Positions 1-6,452 of a DNA stretch of 16,258 bases are shown piece by piece; the first letter of the stretch is position 1, and each line of letters opens with the position of its first letter. The stretch lies in the NCBI GenBank assembly GCA_021798135.1, contig JAJZYI010000033.1, forward strand, positions 1 to 16,258. The letters are read 5' to 3'. The stretch comes from Actinomycetes bacterium (lineage in GTDB: Bacteria > Actinomycetota > Acidimicrobiia > Acidimicrobiales > UBA8190). The position numbers and the translations under genes are program-made. The notes beneath the pieces were generated by a model, which saw nothing but the letters and a program-made list of their open reading frames with translations, was not told the origin of the DNA and searched no databases.

Positions 1-224
1 CGGGTGCGGTCGTCGGCCCGGGTGGCGGACCCGGCGCCGCGGACCGTCGCCAGCCTGGCGCGCGGCGAGAGCACGCTCCCGGCCGCGCCGACCGTCGCCA
101 GGACCGCGCCGAACGCCTCGCCGCCGCCGGCGCGCCGGCCCCGGTCGTCGGACCGCTCGTCACCCGTGGCGCGCCGAGCCAGGCGGCGGCGAGGCACGAG
201 CGTCGTGATGGCAGGTTCCCTCAT
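1..224 (-). CDS. Unidentified protein, N-terminal part only
   Basis: An open frame starts at an ATG (224-222) and runs without a stop off the left edge, so about 74 residues are visible. The start is supported by a run of three GAG triplets (229-237 on the complement) just upstream, an excellent Shine-Dalgarno at 4-7 nt spacing. The visible N-terminus begins MREPAITTLVPRRRL. It continues through an Arg/Asp-rich stretch (ATGDERSDDRGRRAGGG) into a more hydrophobic Ala/Val/Gly stretch (EAFGAVLATVGAAGSVL) that could start a membrane or Rossmann-like segment. I do not recognise the family. It follows the acetyltransferase gene on the same strand after about 210 nt, so it could be a separate transcription unit. 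In DNA this GC-rich, open frames arise by chance, and the start signal is the main support. Confidence 0.45.
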   Translation of the reverse strand, partial: MREPAITTLVPRRRLARRATGDERSDDRGRRAGGGEAFGAVLATVGAAGSVLSPRARLATVRGAGSATRADDRT

Positions 225-228
225 GCGG

Positions 229-237
229 CTCCTCCTC
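229..237 (-). promoter_or_regulatory. Shine-Dalgarno for the left-edge gene
   Basis: GAGGAGGAG on the minus strand lies 4 nt upstream of the ATG at 224 (7 nt if the upstream GAGGAG is used). It decides the start of the partial gene running off the left edge. Confidence 0.45.
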
Positions 238-436
238 GAGCGGTGCGCTGCGGCGGTGCCCGGGCCGGACGGCCCGAGGGGTGGCTCGACGGGTCACCGG
301 CCTCCCGTGCCCGCTCCTCGGCCACGCACCGGGCAGCCGCCCGGCCACGACCGCCCTCGCCCACCCTCGCCCGCCCAGGCGGCGAGCCCAGCTGCCCCGT
401 ACCGGCGACGAGGCTGGTGGGACGGCCGGTCGACCC

Positions 437-1621
437 TCATGGTGCCCCAGCTCCACCGACCGGGGTAGGGCCGTTCGTCCCTCTGGGGGAGCGGGGCCGG
501 CCCCGGGGGGATGCCGGCGCCCTCGCCGTCCGGTGGGCGAGGAGGTGCCGGTCGACCGACGCGACGAGCCGTTCGGCCCCCACGGCCAGCCGCTGCACCG
601 GCAGGCGCTCCAGCGTGTACTCCGCCATCGGCCACGCCAGGGCGCCGAAGCGCTCCTTGAAGCGTTCGAGCGAGGCGATGCCTCCGGACTCCCCCAGCTC
701 GGCCACGCGGCAGCCCCGCCGGCAGGAGAACTCGATCGCCTCGGCGAACATGAGCACGTTGGCCAGCAGCGACCGGGAGGCGTCGAGGTCGGCGTACGCC
801 CGCCAGAACACGGCCACCGCACCCTGGAACAGCAGCACCTGCGTGGCCACGGGGACGCCGCCGGCCAGGGCGACACCGACGGCGGCGGCGTCGCCGAGCG
901 CGCCGAGCAGCGCGCGGGCACGCGAGGCGGGCTCGGCCCGCGCCGCCCGCAGCCGGGCCACCGGCCGTGGCAGGTGCCGCTCGGCGGCGCGCCGGTCGAC
1001 CCACTGGCGGTGGACCTCCTCGCTCATGGCGAGCAGCTCCGGGCTGTTCCCCCACCTCACCACCACGCCTGCCGCCTCCGCCCGGCGCCGCGCCCGGCGC
1101 ACGCCCTTGCGCATCTCGGCACTCACCCGGCGCCCCCAGACGGCGTCGAGGCCCCCGGACAGGTCGAGCACGTGCACCCGCCGCGCCACGGCGAGGGCGG
1201 ATGCCCCCCGCCGTCCCCGGCGCGCCGCGACCGAGTCCCACGCCGCCGCCCACGCCGCCGCCTGGGAGAAGCCCGGCCGCACGAACGTCCGGCGGCCGCG
1301 GTCCGCGGCGAGCTCCCGGAGCACCGCCGCCACCTCGTCGGGCCGGACGCCGCCGGCGGCGACGAGCCCGCCCGCGTCCCAGCGGCGCGGCAACGACGCC
1401 CGCACCGTCCACCGCCCGTACCGGCGCTCCGCCAGCGGCAGGACCACCGCCCGGCCGGACCCCAGCTCGTACAGGCGGCTGGCGTCGCGCCAGCCGCCCT
1501 GCCGGCAGGCGACGTCGAGCCATTCGGGTGTCTGCGACGGCATCGCGCCGGGATCCGACGCCAGCAGCTCACCCCAGACCGACCGTGGCGCCGGGCTCAC
1601 CACGAACACGGCCACCCCCAC
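437..1621 (-). CDS. FemAB/BioF2-like GNAT-fold acyltransferase
   Basis: This is a protein of about 394 residues resembling the GNAT proteins grouped with FemAB and BioF2-like acetyltransferases. Those families transfer acyl or aminoacyl groups to peptidoglycan, polysaccharide or small-molecule amines. Visible hallmarks are the N-terminal substrate segment (AMPSQTPEWLDVACRQGGWRD), and the second-domain motif LDLSGGLDAVWGRRVSAEMRKGVRRARR with the basic helix typical of the family. A strand-loop motif VGVALAGGVPVATQVLLFQGAVAVFWRAYADLDASRS follows, then AEAIEFSCRRGCRVAELGESGGIASLERFKERFG near the C-terminus. The last 30 residues are Pro/Arg-rich and probably disordered. Start choice is uncertain: GTG 1621 has GGAGG 15 nt upstream, GTG 1600 overlaps the stop of a mini-ORF, and an unsupported GTG lies at 1678. 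The PIG-L deacetylase gene lies upstream on the same strand; deacetylase/GNAT pairs are common in glycan pathways, so a shared role is possible but not shown. The exact substrate is unknown. Confidence 0.82.
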   Translation of the reverse strand: MGVAVFVVSPAPRSVWGELLASDPGAMPSQTPEWLDVACRQGGWRDASRLYELGSGRAVVLPLAERRYGRWTVRASLPRRWDAGGLVAAGGVRPDEVAAVLRELAADRGRRTFVRPGFSQAAAWAAAWDSVAARRGRRGASALAVARRVHVLDLSGGLDAVWGRRVSAEMRKGVRRARRRAEAAGVVVRWGNSPELLAMSEEVHRQWVDRRAAERHLPRPVARLRAARAEPASRARALLGALGDAAAVGVALAGGVPVATQVLLFQGAVAVFWRAYADLDASRSLLANVLMFAEAIEFSCRRGCRVAELGESGGIASLERFKERFGALAWPMAEYTLERLPVQRLAVGAERLVASVDRHLLAHRTARAPASPRGRPRSPRGTNGPTPVGGAGAP

Positions 1622-1632
1622 CGACAGACCAT
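1597..1632 (-). CDS. Possible 11-codon upstream ORF (MVCRWGWPCSW)
   Basis: AGGAGG (1643-1638) sits 5 nt upstream of an ATG at 1632. The ATG opens an 11-codon frame with three Trp and two Cys codons. Its TGA (1599-1597) overlaps the GTG at 1600, which is in frame with the acyltransferase (GTGA overlap). This could be a leader peptide or simply a translational enhancer coupled to the downstream gene. The composition may also be a by-product of the G-rich sequence, since TGG is common out of frame in GGTGGGGGTGG-like runs. Confidence 0.25.
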   Translation of the reverse strand: MVCRWGWPCSW

Positions 1633-1767
1633 GCGCCCCTCCTCGCCTCCCGGCCCGCGAGCCGCGCCGCCGACGCACCGGGGTGCGCCACCCGTGCTCC
1701 CATCATCGGGCATCGTGCCGCCAGTGGCCACTGGACCTGCAGCGGCCAGCGGCCAGCGGACCGGCAC

Positions 1768-1802
1768 CCGCCAGCCGTCACCGGCCCGGCACCCGCTGGC
1801 GG
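1768..1802 (-). terminator. Possible hairpin between deacetylase and acyltransferase genes
   Basis: An 8-bp perfect inverted repeat, CCGCCAGC (1768-1775) and GCTGGCGG (1795-1802), lies 38 nt past the deacetylase stop. There is no U-tract, so termination is speculative. Nothing else is visible in the roughly 220-nt gap apart from short GGCCAGC direct repeats near 1741-1758. Confidence 0.2.
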
Positions 1803-1839
1803 TCGGCTCACCTGGTCGCGGTCAGCCGGCCGCCGTCGG

Positions 1840-2553
1840 TCAGCCCACCTGGTAGCGGCGGAAGGTCACCGCCAGGTCGCACCCGGCGACCATGCCGCCG
1901 AAGCCGGCCATGTCCCGCAGGAAGGCGTCGGGGTCGAAGGCCCGGCCGAGGCCGTCGAGGTAGGCCCGGTGCTGGCGGAGCGACTCGACGCCCGCGTCGA
2001 TGGTGGCCGACACGTCCACGAAGTGCGTCGGCGCTCCCGCGCCGGCCACGAACGCGGCGGCGATGCCGCCCCACGGCCCGCCCGCCTCGGGGAAGACCCA
2101 GCGGTTGGCCGCGTCCCGGCAGGCGTCGAGCACGGCCAGGCCCGTCGCCCGGTGGTCGGCGTGGTTGACGGCCCCGTCGTCACCCCAGGTCAGGTCGAAG
2201 TTCATGGTCACCACGATCTCGGGGCGAAGCCGCCGGAAGGCTGCCGCCAGGTCCCGGCGCAGGTCCGTCCCGGCGACGACCAGTCCGTCGGGATGGCCCA
2301 GGAACTCCACGCGGTCCACGCCGACCGCCGCCGCGCTCCGGCGCTCCTCCTCCTCGCGCAGCGGCCCGGCCGCTGCGGGGTCCATGCCCTCGATGCCGGC
2401 CTCGCCGCTCGTGACGAGCACGTAGGTCACGTCCTTGCCCTGTGCCGTCCACCGCGCCACCGCGCTGGCGGTGCCGTACTCCAGGTCGTCTGGATGGGCG
2501 GCGACGGCGACCGCCCGGGCCCAGTCCTCGGGAACGGGCTGCACGAAGGCCAC
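1840..2553 (-). CDS. PIG-L/LmbE family Zn-dependent deacetylase
   Basis: About 237 residues. Members of this family (PF02585) remove acetyl groups from N-acetylglucosamine-type sugars (GlcNAc-PI, GlcNAc-inositol in mycothiol synthesis, antibiotic precursors). The zinc and catalytic motif AHPDDLEYG is at residues 19-27. The second zinc motif NHADHRATG, which supplies the distal His, is about residue 135. The central TSGEAG and EFLGHPDG segments are also characteristic. The GTG at 2553 gives the usual N-terminal distance to AHPDD. An open frame continues upstream to 2934, but that extension is Arg/Gly-rich and without family similarity. The upstream neighbour is the decayed SLOG gene, whose frame overlaps this start by 127 nt. 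No clear Shine-Dalgarno is seen, and the substrate cannot be read from the sequence. Confidence 0.88.
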   Translation of the reverse strand: MAFVQPVPEDWARAVAVAAHPDDLEYGTASAVARWTAQGKDVTYVLVTSGEAGIEGMDPAAAGPLREEEERRSAAAVGVDRVEFLGHPDGLVVAGTDLRRDLAAAFRRLRPEIVVTMNFDLTWGDDGAVNHADHRATGLAVLDACRDAANRWVFPEAGGPWGGIAAAFVAGAGAPTHFVDVSATIDAGVESLRQHRAYLDGLGRAFDPDAFLRDMAGFGGMVAGCDLAVTFRRYQVG

Positions 2554-3083
2554 CGTAGCGCCGGCTCGGCGTTGCCGCCGGGGTCGCGGCCGGGGTCGCC
2601 GCCGCCTGCCTGGTGCCGGGGTACCCGGACCGCCTCGCCCCGGGGTCCGGGGGACGTGCGACGTGCCGGCGAGGAGGGGCACCTCGGCGTCTGGTCTCCC
2701 CGGGTCCCGGGGACGTGCGACGGGCACCTCGCGTGCCGCCGGGCCCGGCTCAGCGCGTCGGCGCACCGGACGACGACCGCGTTGCGCGCCTCGCCCATGC
2801 CGGTCGGCACGGCCACGTCCACGTCGTCGTTGGCCTCGTCGCGGCGCGACCCCGGCAGGATCCCGACCGTGAGCCCTCCTGCCGACCGGGCCCCGCGGCA
2901 CGCCGCCGCCATGACCCCGCCGAGACCGCCGCACACCAGCACGGCACCGGCTAGGGCGACGGCGCGGCCGACCGCCTCGGCAGCGGCGGCTTCTCGCGCA
3001 CCGGCGTCCGCCGGCCCCACCACGGCGACGTGTGGCCTGCCGCGGGCGGCGGGCGTTCGGGCGGGCACGGCTCCTGCCGTCAC
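2427..3083 (-). pseudogene. Truncated SLOG/TIGR00725-type protein, second half of domain missing
   Basis: GTG 3083 overlaps the TGA of the DsbA-like gene (GTGA). The first 111 codons (3083-2751) match the LOG-like Rossmann family TIGR00725. Residues include HVAVVGPADAG, then VLVCGGLGGVMAAACRGA, then GILPGSRRDEAND and TGMGEARNAVVVRCADAL. Known members, which include relatives of molybdenum-cofactor carrier proteins, continue with a Gly-Gly-x-x-Gly-Thr-x-x-Glu nucleotide loop and a last helix, to about 160 residues. Here the homology stops abruptly at 2751. The rest is Pro/Arg/Gly-rich sequence reading on to a stop at 2427, inside the deacetylase gene. None of the three minus-strand frames between 2554 and 2750 restores the missing motif, so a simple frameshift does not explain it. 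Deletion or replacement is more likely. A functional short form cannot be excluded. Confidence 0.6.
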
Positions 3084-3775
3084 CCGGGCACGGTACCGGC
3101 GGCGGCGTCGCTGCCGGTGGCCGCGCCTGGCGCTGCCTGGTGCCAGCGGGCCCAGGCCCGCTCGAGGGCGAGGACGAGGGTCTCGACCGGCTGGGCGCCG
3201 GGGATCGCGAGGCGGCCGTCCACCAGGGCGTGGGGGACCCCCGTCACCTCGCGCTCCGTTGCAGCACGCTCGTCGGCCCGCACCGCCTCGGCGAAGGCGT
3301 CCCCTTCGAGCACCCGGCACACCTCGCCGGCGTCGAGCCCGACGTCGGCGGCCAGGCGGGCGAGCACCCCGGGGTCCCCGACCGCCTCGCCCTGCGCGAA
3401 GTAGGCACGCTCGATGCGATCGGCCAGCCGGTCGCGACAGCCCTGCTCGTCGGCCAGGCGGAGGAGGCGGTGGGCGTCGAAGGTGTTGCCGGGGCGGACG
3501 AGGTCGAGGCGCATCACGATGCCCTCCGCCGCTGCCAGGGACTCGATGTGGCGGCTGGTCGCCACGATGCGGTCCCGGCTGGTCCCGTAGCGCCGCGCCA
3601 GCCGGCCCGCGTGGTCCCCGGGCCACACACGCGGCGCTCCGGGGTCGAGCTCGAAGGCGCGGTGGCGCACGACCACGGGGACCCGCGCCGCCAGCCGGTC
3701 GACGGCGGCCCGCAGGCGCCGGTCGCCGATGGCGCACCACGGGCAGACGACGTCCGCCCAGACGTCGACGGTCAT
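3080..3775 (-). CDS. FrnE-like DsbA-family thioredoxin-fold oxidoreductase
   Basis: About 231 residues. This is a cytoplasmic DsbA-fold thiol oxidoreductase of the FrnE type (PF01323), a family of disulfide oxidase/isomerase-like proteins found in oxidative-stress and secondary-metabolism settings. The redox motif CPWC is in DVWADVVCPWCAIGDRRL at residues 11-14. The helical insertion includes PGNTFDAHRLLRLADEQG, and the cis-Pro loop is VTGVPHALVDGRLAIPGAQP. No signal peptide is present. ATG 3775 matches the family start; an upstream ATG at 3814 would add 13 unlikely residues, and neither has a good Shine-Dalgarno. The last 20 residues (AAPGAATGSDAAAGTVPG) are low complexity. Its stop is fused by a GTGA overlap to the truncated SLOG gene. 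It lies about 190 nt past the transport operon and may be co-transcribed. Confidence 0.9.
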   Translation of the reverse strand: MTVDVWADVVCPWCAIGDRRLRAAVDRLAARVPVVVRHRAFELDPGAPRVWPGDHAGRLARRYGTSRDRIVATSRHIESLAAAEGIVMRLDLVRPGNTFDAHRLLRLADEQGCRDRLADRIERAYFAQGEAVGDPGVLARLAADVGLDAGEVCRVLEGDAFAEAVRADERAATEREVTGVPHALVDGRLAIPGAQPVETLVLALERAWARWHQAAPGAATGSDAAAGTVPG

Positions 3776-3845
3776 GGCTGGCGTGCTGGCGGCACGCTCC
3801 GGCGGCCCGGGCATGGACCGAGCTTAGGCAGGCGGGCGGACGGCG

Positions 3846-3889
3846 GCCCCGGTGGCGGCAGGCAGCAGCCCCGGTGGCGGCAGGCAGCA
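3846..3889. repeat. 22-bp perfect tandem duplication
   Basis: Two identical 22-bp copies (3846-3867, 3868-3889) beginning gccccggtggcggcaggcag lie between the regulator stop (3967) and the oxidoreductase start. The period is not a multiple of 3, consistent with non-coding DNA. Confidence 0.85.
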
Positions 3890-3966
3890 GCGCGCCCGGC
3901 AGCCCTGTGCAGGCTTCGACCCGCCCGGGCCGCGCCTGCCCGGCCAGCGCGGACGCACGACCAGGG

Positions 3967-5154
3967 TCACAGGCCCTCGACGACGTTCCCGCACTCCGTC
4001 GCGTCGTAGCCGGGGATGGCCGAGAGCTGCCCGCGCAGCTCGTCGCCGCCCAGGACGCCCAGCAGGGCTGCGACCTCCGCCGCGGCGACCTGGCGGCGGG
4101 CGACGACGAGGTCGAAGCGCTCGGCGGTGAGCGGCACGAAGCCGAGCCCGTAGGTCCGGGCCGCAGGCTCGCAGGTGATGCCGGCGTCGGCGAGGCCCCC
4201 GGCGATGGCGGCGGCGACCTGCAGGTGGCCACCCACCACCGTGTCCCAGCCCGGCAGGTCCTCGATCCCGAGCCTGCACCGGAGGCGCTCACGGTCGAGC
4301 ACGGCGCGTGCCTCGGCGCCGGGCTCGCGGTTGACGATCCGGAGGCCGGCCCGTGCCACGTCGTGCAGGCCGGCGACGCCGGAGGCAACCGCTGGCGCCA
4401 CGGCCAGCCCCTCCGACCAGGAGCCGAAACCGACGACCGCCGCGCCCCTGTCGCCGAGGAGCTCCCGGACGCGGCGAGCGTTGTAGGTGCCGCCGTCGTC
4501 GCGCAGGTGGGCACCGGCGACGTGGACGGCGCCGGACGCCAGGAGCTGCAGCGCCCGGGTGCTCGAGCACGGCACCCACAGCAGCCCCATCGGTGGCTCC
4601 AGGCGCGACAGGGGCCCCGCCAGCAGCGGCAGGGCCGGGTCGCACCCGGCGACCACCACGGTCCGGCCGGCGTCGCCGACGATCCGGACCTCGGCCTCGG
4701 GCAGCGCCTCGATGGCGTCCGGCGCCTGCGCCTCCGGACCGACCGGGGCCGGCAACGCGTCCACGAGACCGGTGGCGGGCCGGAACCCCCAGACGGCAGC
4801 GGCATCGCCGATCAGCGGGTAGGCGTGCACGCGCCCGCCGACGGTGGCCAGGGCGGCGCGCAGCGGACCGGTCTCCAGGCGCTGGCCCGCCTGGGCGACC
4901 GGAACGCTCACGACGGCGGCGCGCACGGCGGACGGTCCCGCCCCCGTGCCGAACAGCTCCTCCACCGGGACCCCGAGGGCAGTGGCCAGCCGCAGCGCCA
5001 CCCGGAGCGAGGGGTCGAACCGGCCGGCCTCGACACCGGCCACCGCCTGCCGGGTCACGCCAGCGGCGTCGGCGAGCTGCTGCTGCGACAGCTGCCGGGC
5101 CAGGCGGGCCAGCCGCACGCGCCTCCCGGGCCGCACCGGGCTCCCGGCGCTCAT
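3967..5154 (-). CDS. XRE-type HTH regulator fused to periplasmic-binding-like domain
   Basis: About 395 residues. Residues 10-68 form a Cro/C1-type helix-turn-helix (LARLARQLSQQQLADAAGV, then TRQAVAGVEAGRFDPSLRVA and a C-terminal LGVPVEELFG helix). The remainder, about 90-385, is a PBP-like substrate-binding domain (PF12727 type). Its segments include WVPCSSTRALQLLASGAVHVAGAH, GLRIVNREPGAEARAVLD, QVAAAIAGGLADAGITCEPA and YGLGFVPLTAERFDLVVARRQ. This arrangement is known from one-component regulators near molybdate/tungstate transport and molybdopterin genes, where the domain resembles ModA-like ligand folds. The ATG at 5154 overlaps the modC stop (ATGA), so it is the last gene of the transport operon. 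I infer an oxyanion-responsive autoregulator; the inverted repeat at 8660-8695 is the best candidate operator. No signal peptide is present, in line with a cytoplasmic DNA-binding protein. Confidence 0.88.
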   Translation of the reverse strand: MSAGSPVRPGRRVRLARLARQLSQQQLADAAGVTRQAVAGVEAGRFDPSLRVALRLATALGVPVEELFGTGAGPSAVRAAVVSVPVAQAGQRLETGPLRAALATVGGRVHAYPLIGDAAAVWGFRPATGLVDALPAPVGPEAQAPDAIEALPEAEVRIVGDAGRTVVVAGCDPALPLLAGPLSRLEPPMGLLWVPCSSTRALQLLASGAVHVAGAHLRDDGGTYNARRVRELLGDRGAAVVGFGSWSEGLAVAPAVASGVAGLHDVARAGLRIVNREPGAEARAVLDRERLRCRLGIEDLPGWDTVVGGHLQVAAAIAGGLADAGITCEPAARTYGLGFVPLTAERFDLVVARRQVAAAEVAALLGVLGGDELRGQLSAIPGYDATECGNVVEGL

Positions 5155-6452
5155 GGCCGGTCCCCCGGCCCCGCCGCGAGGCCCGACGAGTCCGGCGGCC
5201 CGGCTGCGACTCCCGGTGGTTCCGCCAGCCCGGCTGCGACTCCCGGTGGTTCCGCCAGCCCGGCTGCGACACCCGGTGGTTCCGCCAGCCCGGCTGCGAC
5301 ACCCGGTGGCCCGACCGGCAGCAGGCAGCCGGCGGCGTCGAACCAGGGCGCTCCCACGACGGTCACGGCGCACGGCTGGCCGGGCATCGGGGCGGTCGCT
5401 GCCGGACCGAGCGCCACCGGGACGACCGCGCCGCCGGGCAGCACGACGTCGGCCTCCGTGCCCGCGCCCACCGCCCGCAACGCGGTGACGGTCCCCTGCA
5501 GCCACGCCGTCACCGCCCGTGCGCGACCGGGATGGCCGACCGCGCCGCCCTCGGCCGGCGCTGGCATCCCGGCGCCGTCCCCGACGACCAGGCAGGCCGG
5601 GTGGATCCCGAGCGTCGCCGCTCCCCGCGGGACCCTCGCGGCGGCCCCGCCGGCCGCGACCACCGCCTCCGTCGGCACGAACGCCCGGTAGCCCACCAGC
5701 GCCGCCACGCGGGCCGTGGCAGGCTCGCGCACCAGGGCCGCCGGGTCGCCGACCTGCAGACAGCGCCCGCGGTCGACCACGACGACGCGGTCCGCCCAGC
5801 GCTGCGCGTCGGCCAGGCCGTGGGTCACCAGCACCGTCGGCACCCGGCGACGCCGCACCTCGCCGGCGACGACGGCGCCGACGCCGAGGTGCAGGGCGGC
5901 ATCGAGCCCGGTGAACGGCTCGTCGAGCAGCAGGATCCGGGGTTCCGCGGCCAGGACCCGGGCGAGGGCCACGCGCTGGCGCTGGCCGCCGGAGAGCCGG
6001 TCCGGGCGGGCGGCGAGCACGTCGGCGACGCCGAGCTGCTCGGCGAGCTCGCGGACGCGAGGGTGGCGGGCTCCTCCGGGCAACGCGTAGCCGATGTTGG
6101 CCGCGGCGTCGAGGTGCGGGAACAGGCCGGGGCGCTGGGCGAGCAGGCCGACCCCCCGGTGGTGCAGTGCCACGCCGCGCCCGGCGTGGCGCCGCCCGGC
6201 AGCGCCGGTGGCGAGCACCTCGTCGCCGAGCCGCACCGCGCCGCGGCGCAGCGCCACCAGCCCGGCCACGGCGGCGAGGACGGTGGACTTGCCGGCCCCG
6301 GACGGCCCCACCAGGGCGAGCAGGTCGCCGCCGGGCACCGTCAGGTCCGCGGTGACCGTCAGGTCGCGCCGCTCGACGGTGACGTCGGCGTGCAGCACGG
6401 GCCGGGGCGAGGCGCCCGCCGTGCCGGCAACGGCCGGCACCTGGCCGGTCAC
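5151..6452 (-). CDS. modC: Molybdate/tungstate-type ABC transporter ATPase with repeat tail
   Basis: About 433 residues. It powers oxyanion import together with the permease and lipoprotein encoded just upstream. All ABC motifs are present: Walker A GPSGAGKST (residues 49-57), Q-loop Gln 106 in LLAQRPGLFPHL, signature LSGGQRQRVALARVL (153-167), Walker B ILLLDEPF (173-180), D-loop GLDAAL and the switch His in VTHGLADAQ. A C-terminal regulatory region of the ModC/CysA sort follows (VTAWLQGTVTALRAVGAGTE, VVPVALGPAATAPMPGQPCAV). The final 50 or so residues are an unusual repeat tail of GLAEPPGVAA units encoded by 30-bp DNA repeats. GTG 6452 overlaps the permease stop (GTGA), and the gene ends in an ATGA overlap with the regulator. 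Metal preference (Mo or W) cannot be read from the ATPase. Confidence 0.93.
   Translation of the reverse strand: MTGQVPAVAGTAGASPRPVLHADVTVERRDLTVTADLTVPGGDLLALVGPSGAGKSTVLAAVAGLVALRRGAVRLGDEVLATGAAGRRHAGRGVALHHRGVGLLAQRPGLFPHLDAAANIGYALPGGARHPRVRELAEQLGVADVLAARPDRLSGGQRQRVALARVLAAEPRILLLDEPFTGLDAALHLGVGAVVAGEVRRRRVPTVLVTHGLADAQRWADRVVVVDRGRCLQVGDPAALVREPATARVAALVGYRAFVPTEAVVAAGGAAARVPRGAATLGIHPACLVVGDGAGMPAPAEGGAVGHPGRARAVTAWLQGTVTALRAVGAGTEADVVLPGGAVVPVALGPAATAPMPGQPCAVTVVGAPWFDAAGCLLPVGPPGVAAGLAEPPGVAAGLAEPPGVAAGLAEPPGVAAGPPDSSGLAAGPGDRP
5201..5310. repeat. 30-bp tandem repeat, 3.7 copies, in the modC 3' end
   Basis: Copies at 5201-5230, 5231-5260, 5261-5290 and a partial copy at 5291-5310 differ at one position (cgactccc or cgacaccc). 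On the minus strand each copy encodes GLAEPPGVAA. The period preserves frame. Confidence 0.92.

Noticed and set aside
4..468. Plus-strand open frame at the left edge
   Set aside because: It is Pro/Ala/Arg low complexity and antisense to the minus-strand frame with a strong ribosome-binding site; no plus-strand start signal is seen.
294..1523. Long alternative minus-strand frame over the acyltransferase
   Set aside because: It is Arg/Gly-rich with no motifs, while the overlapping frame shows FemAB/BioF2-type features.
1840..2934. Extended N-terminus for the PIG-L deacetylase
   Set aside because: The extra 127 codons are Arg/Gly/Pro-rich, overlap the SLOG coding region in another frame and lie upstream of the family's normal start.
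967..5691. Very long plus-strand open frame (over 1500 codons) opposite several minus-strand genes
   Set aside because: Its translation is Pro/Arg/Gly-rich without domains, and it lies antisense to genes with clear family motifs. It is an artefact of GC-rich DNA.
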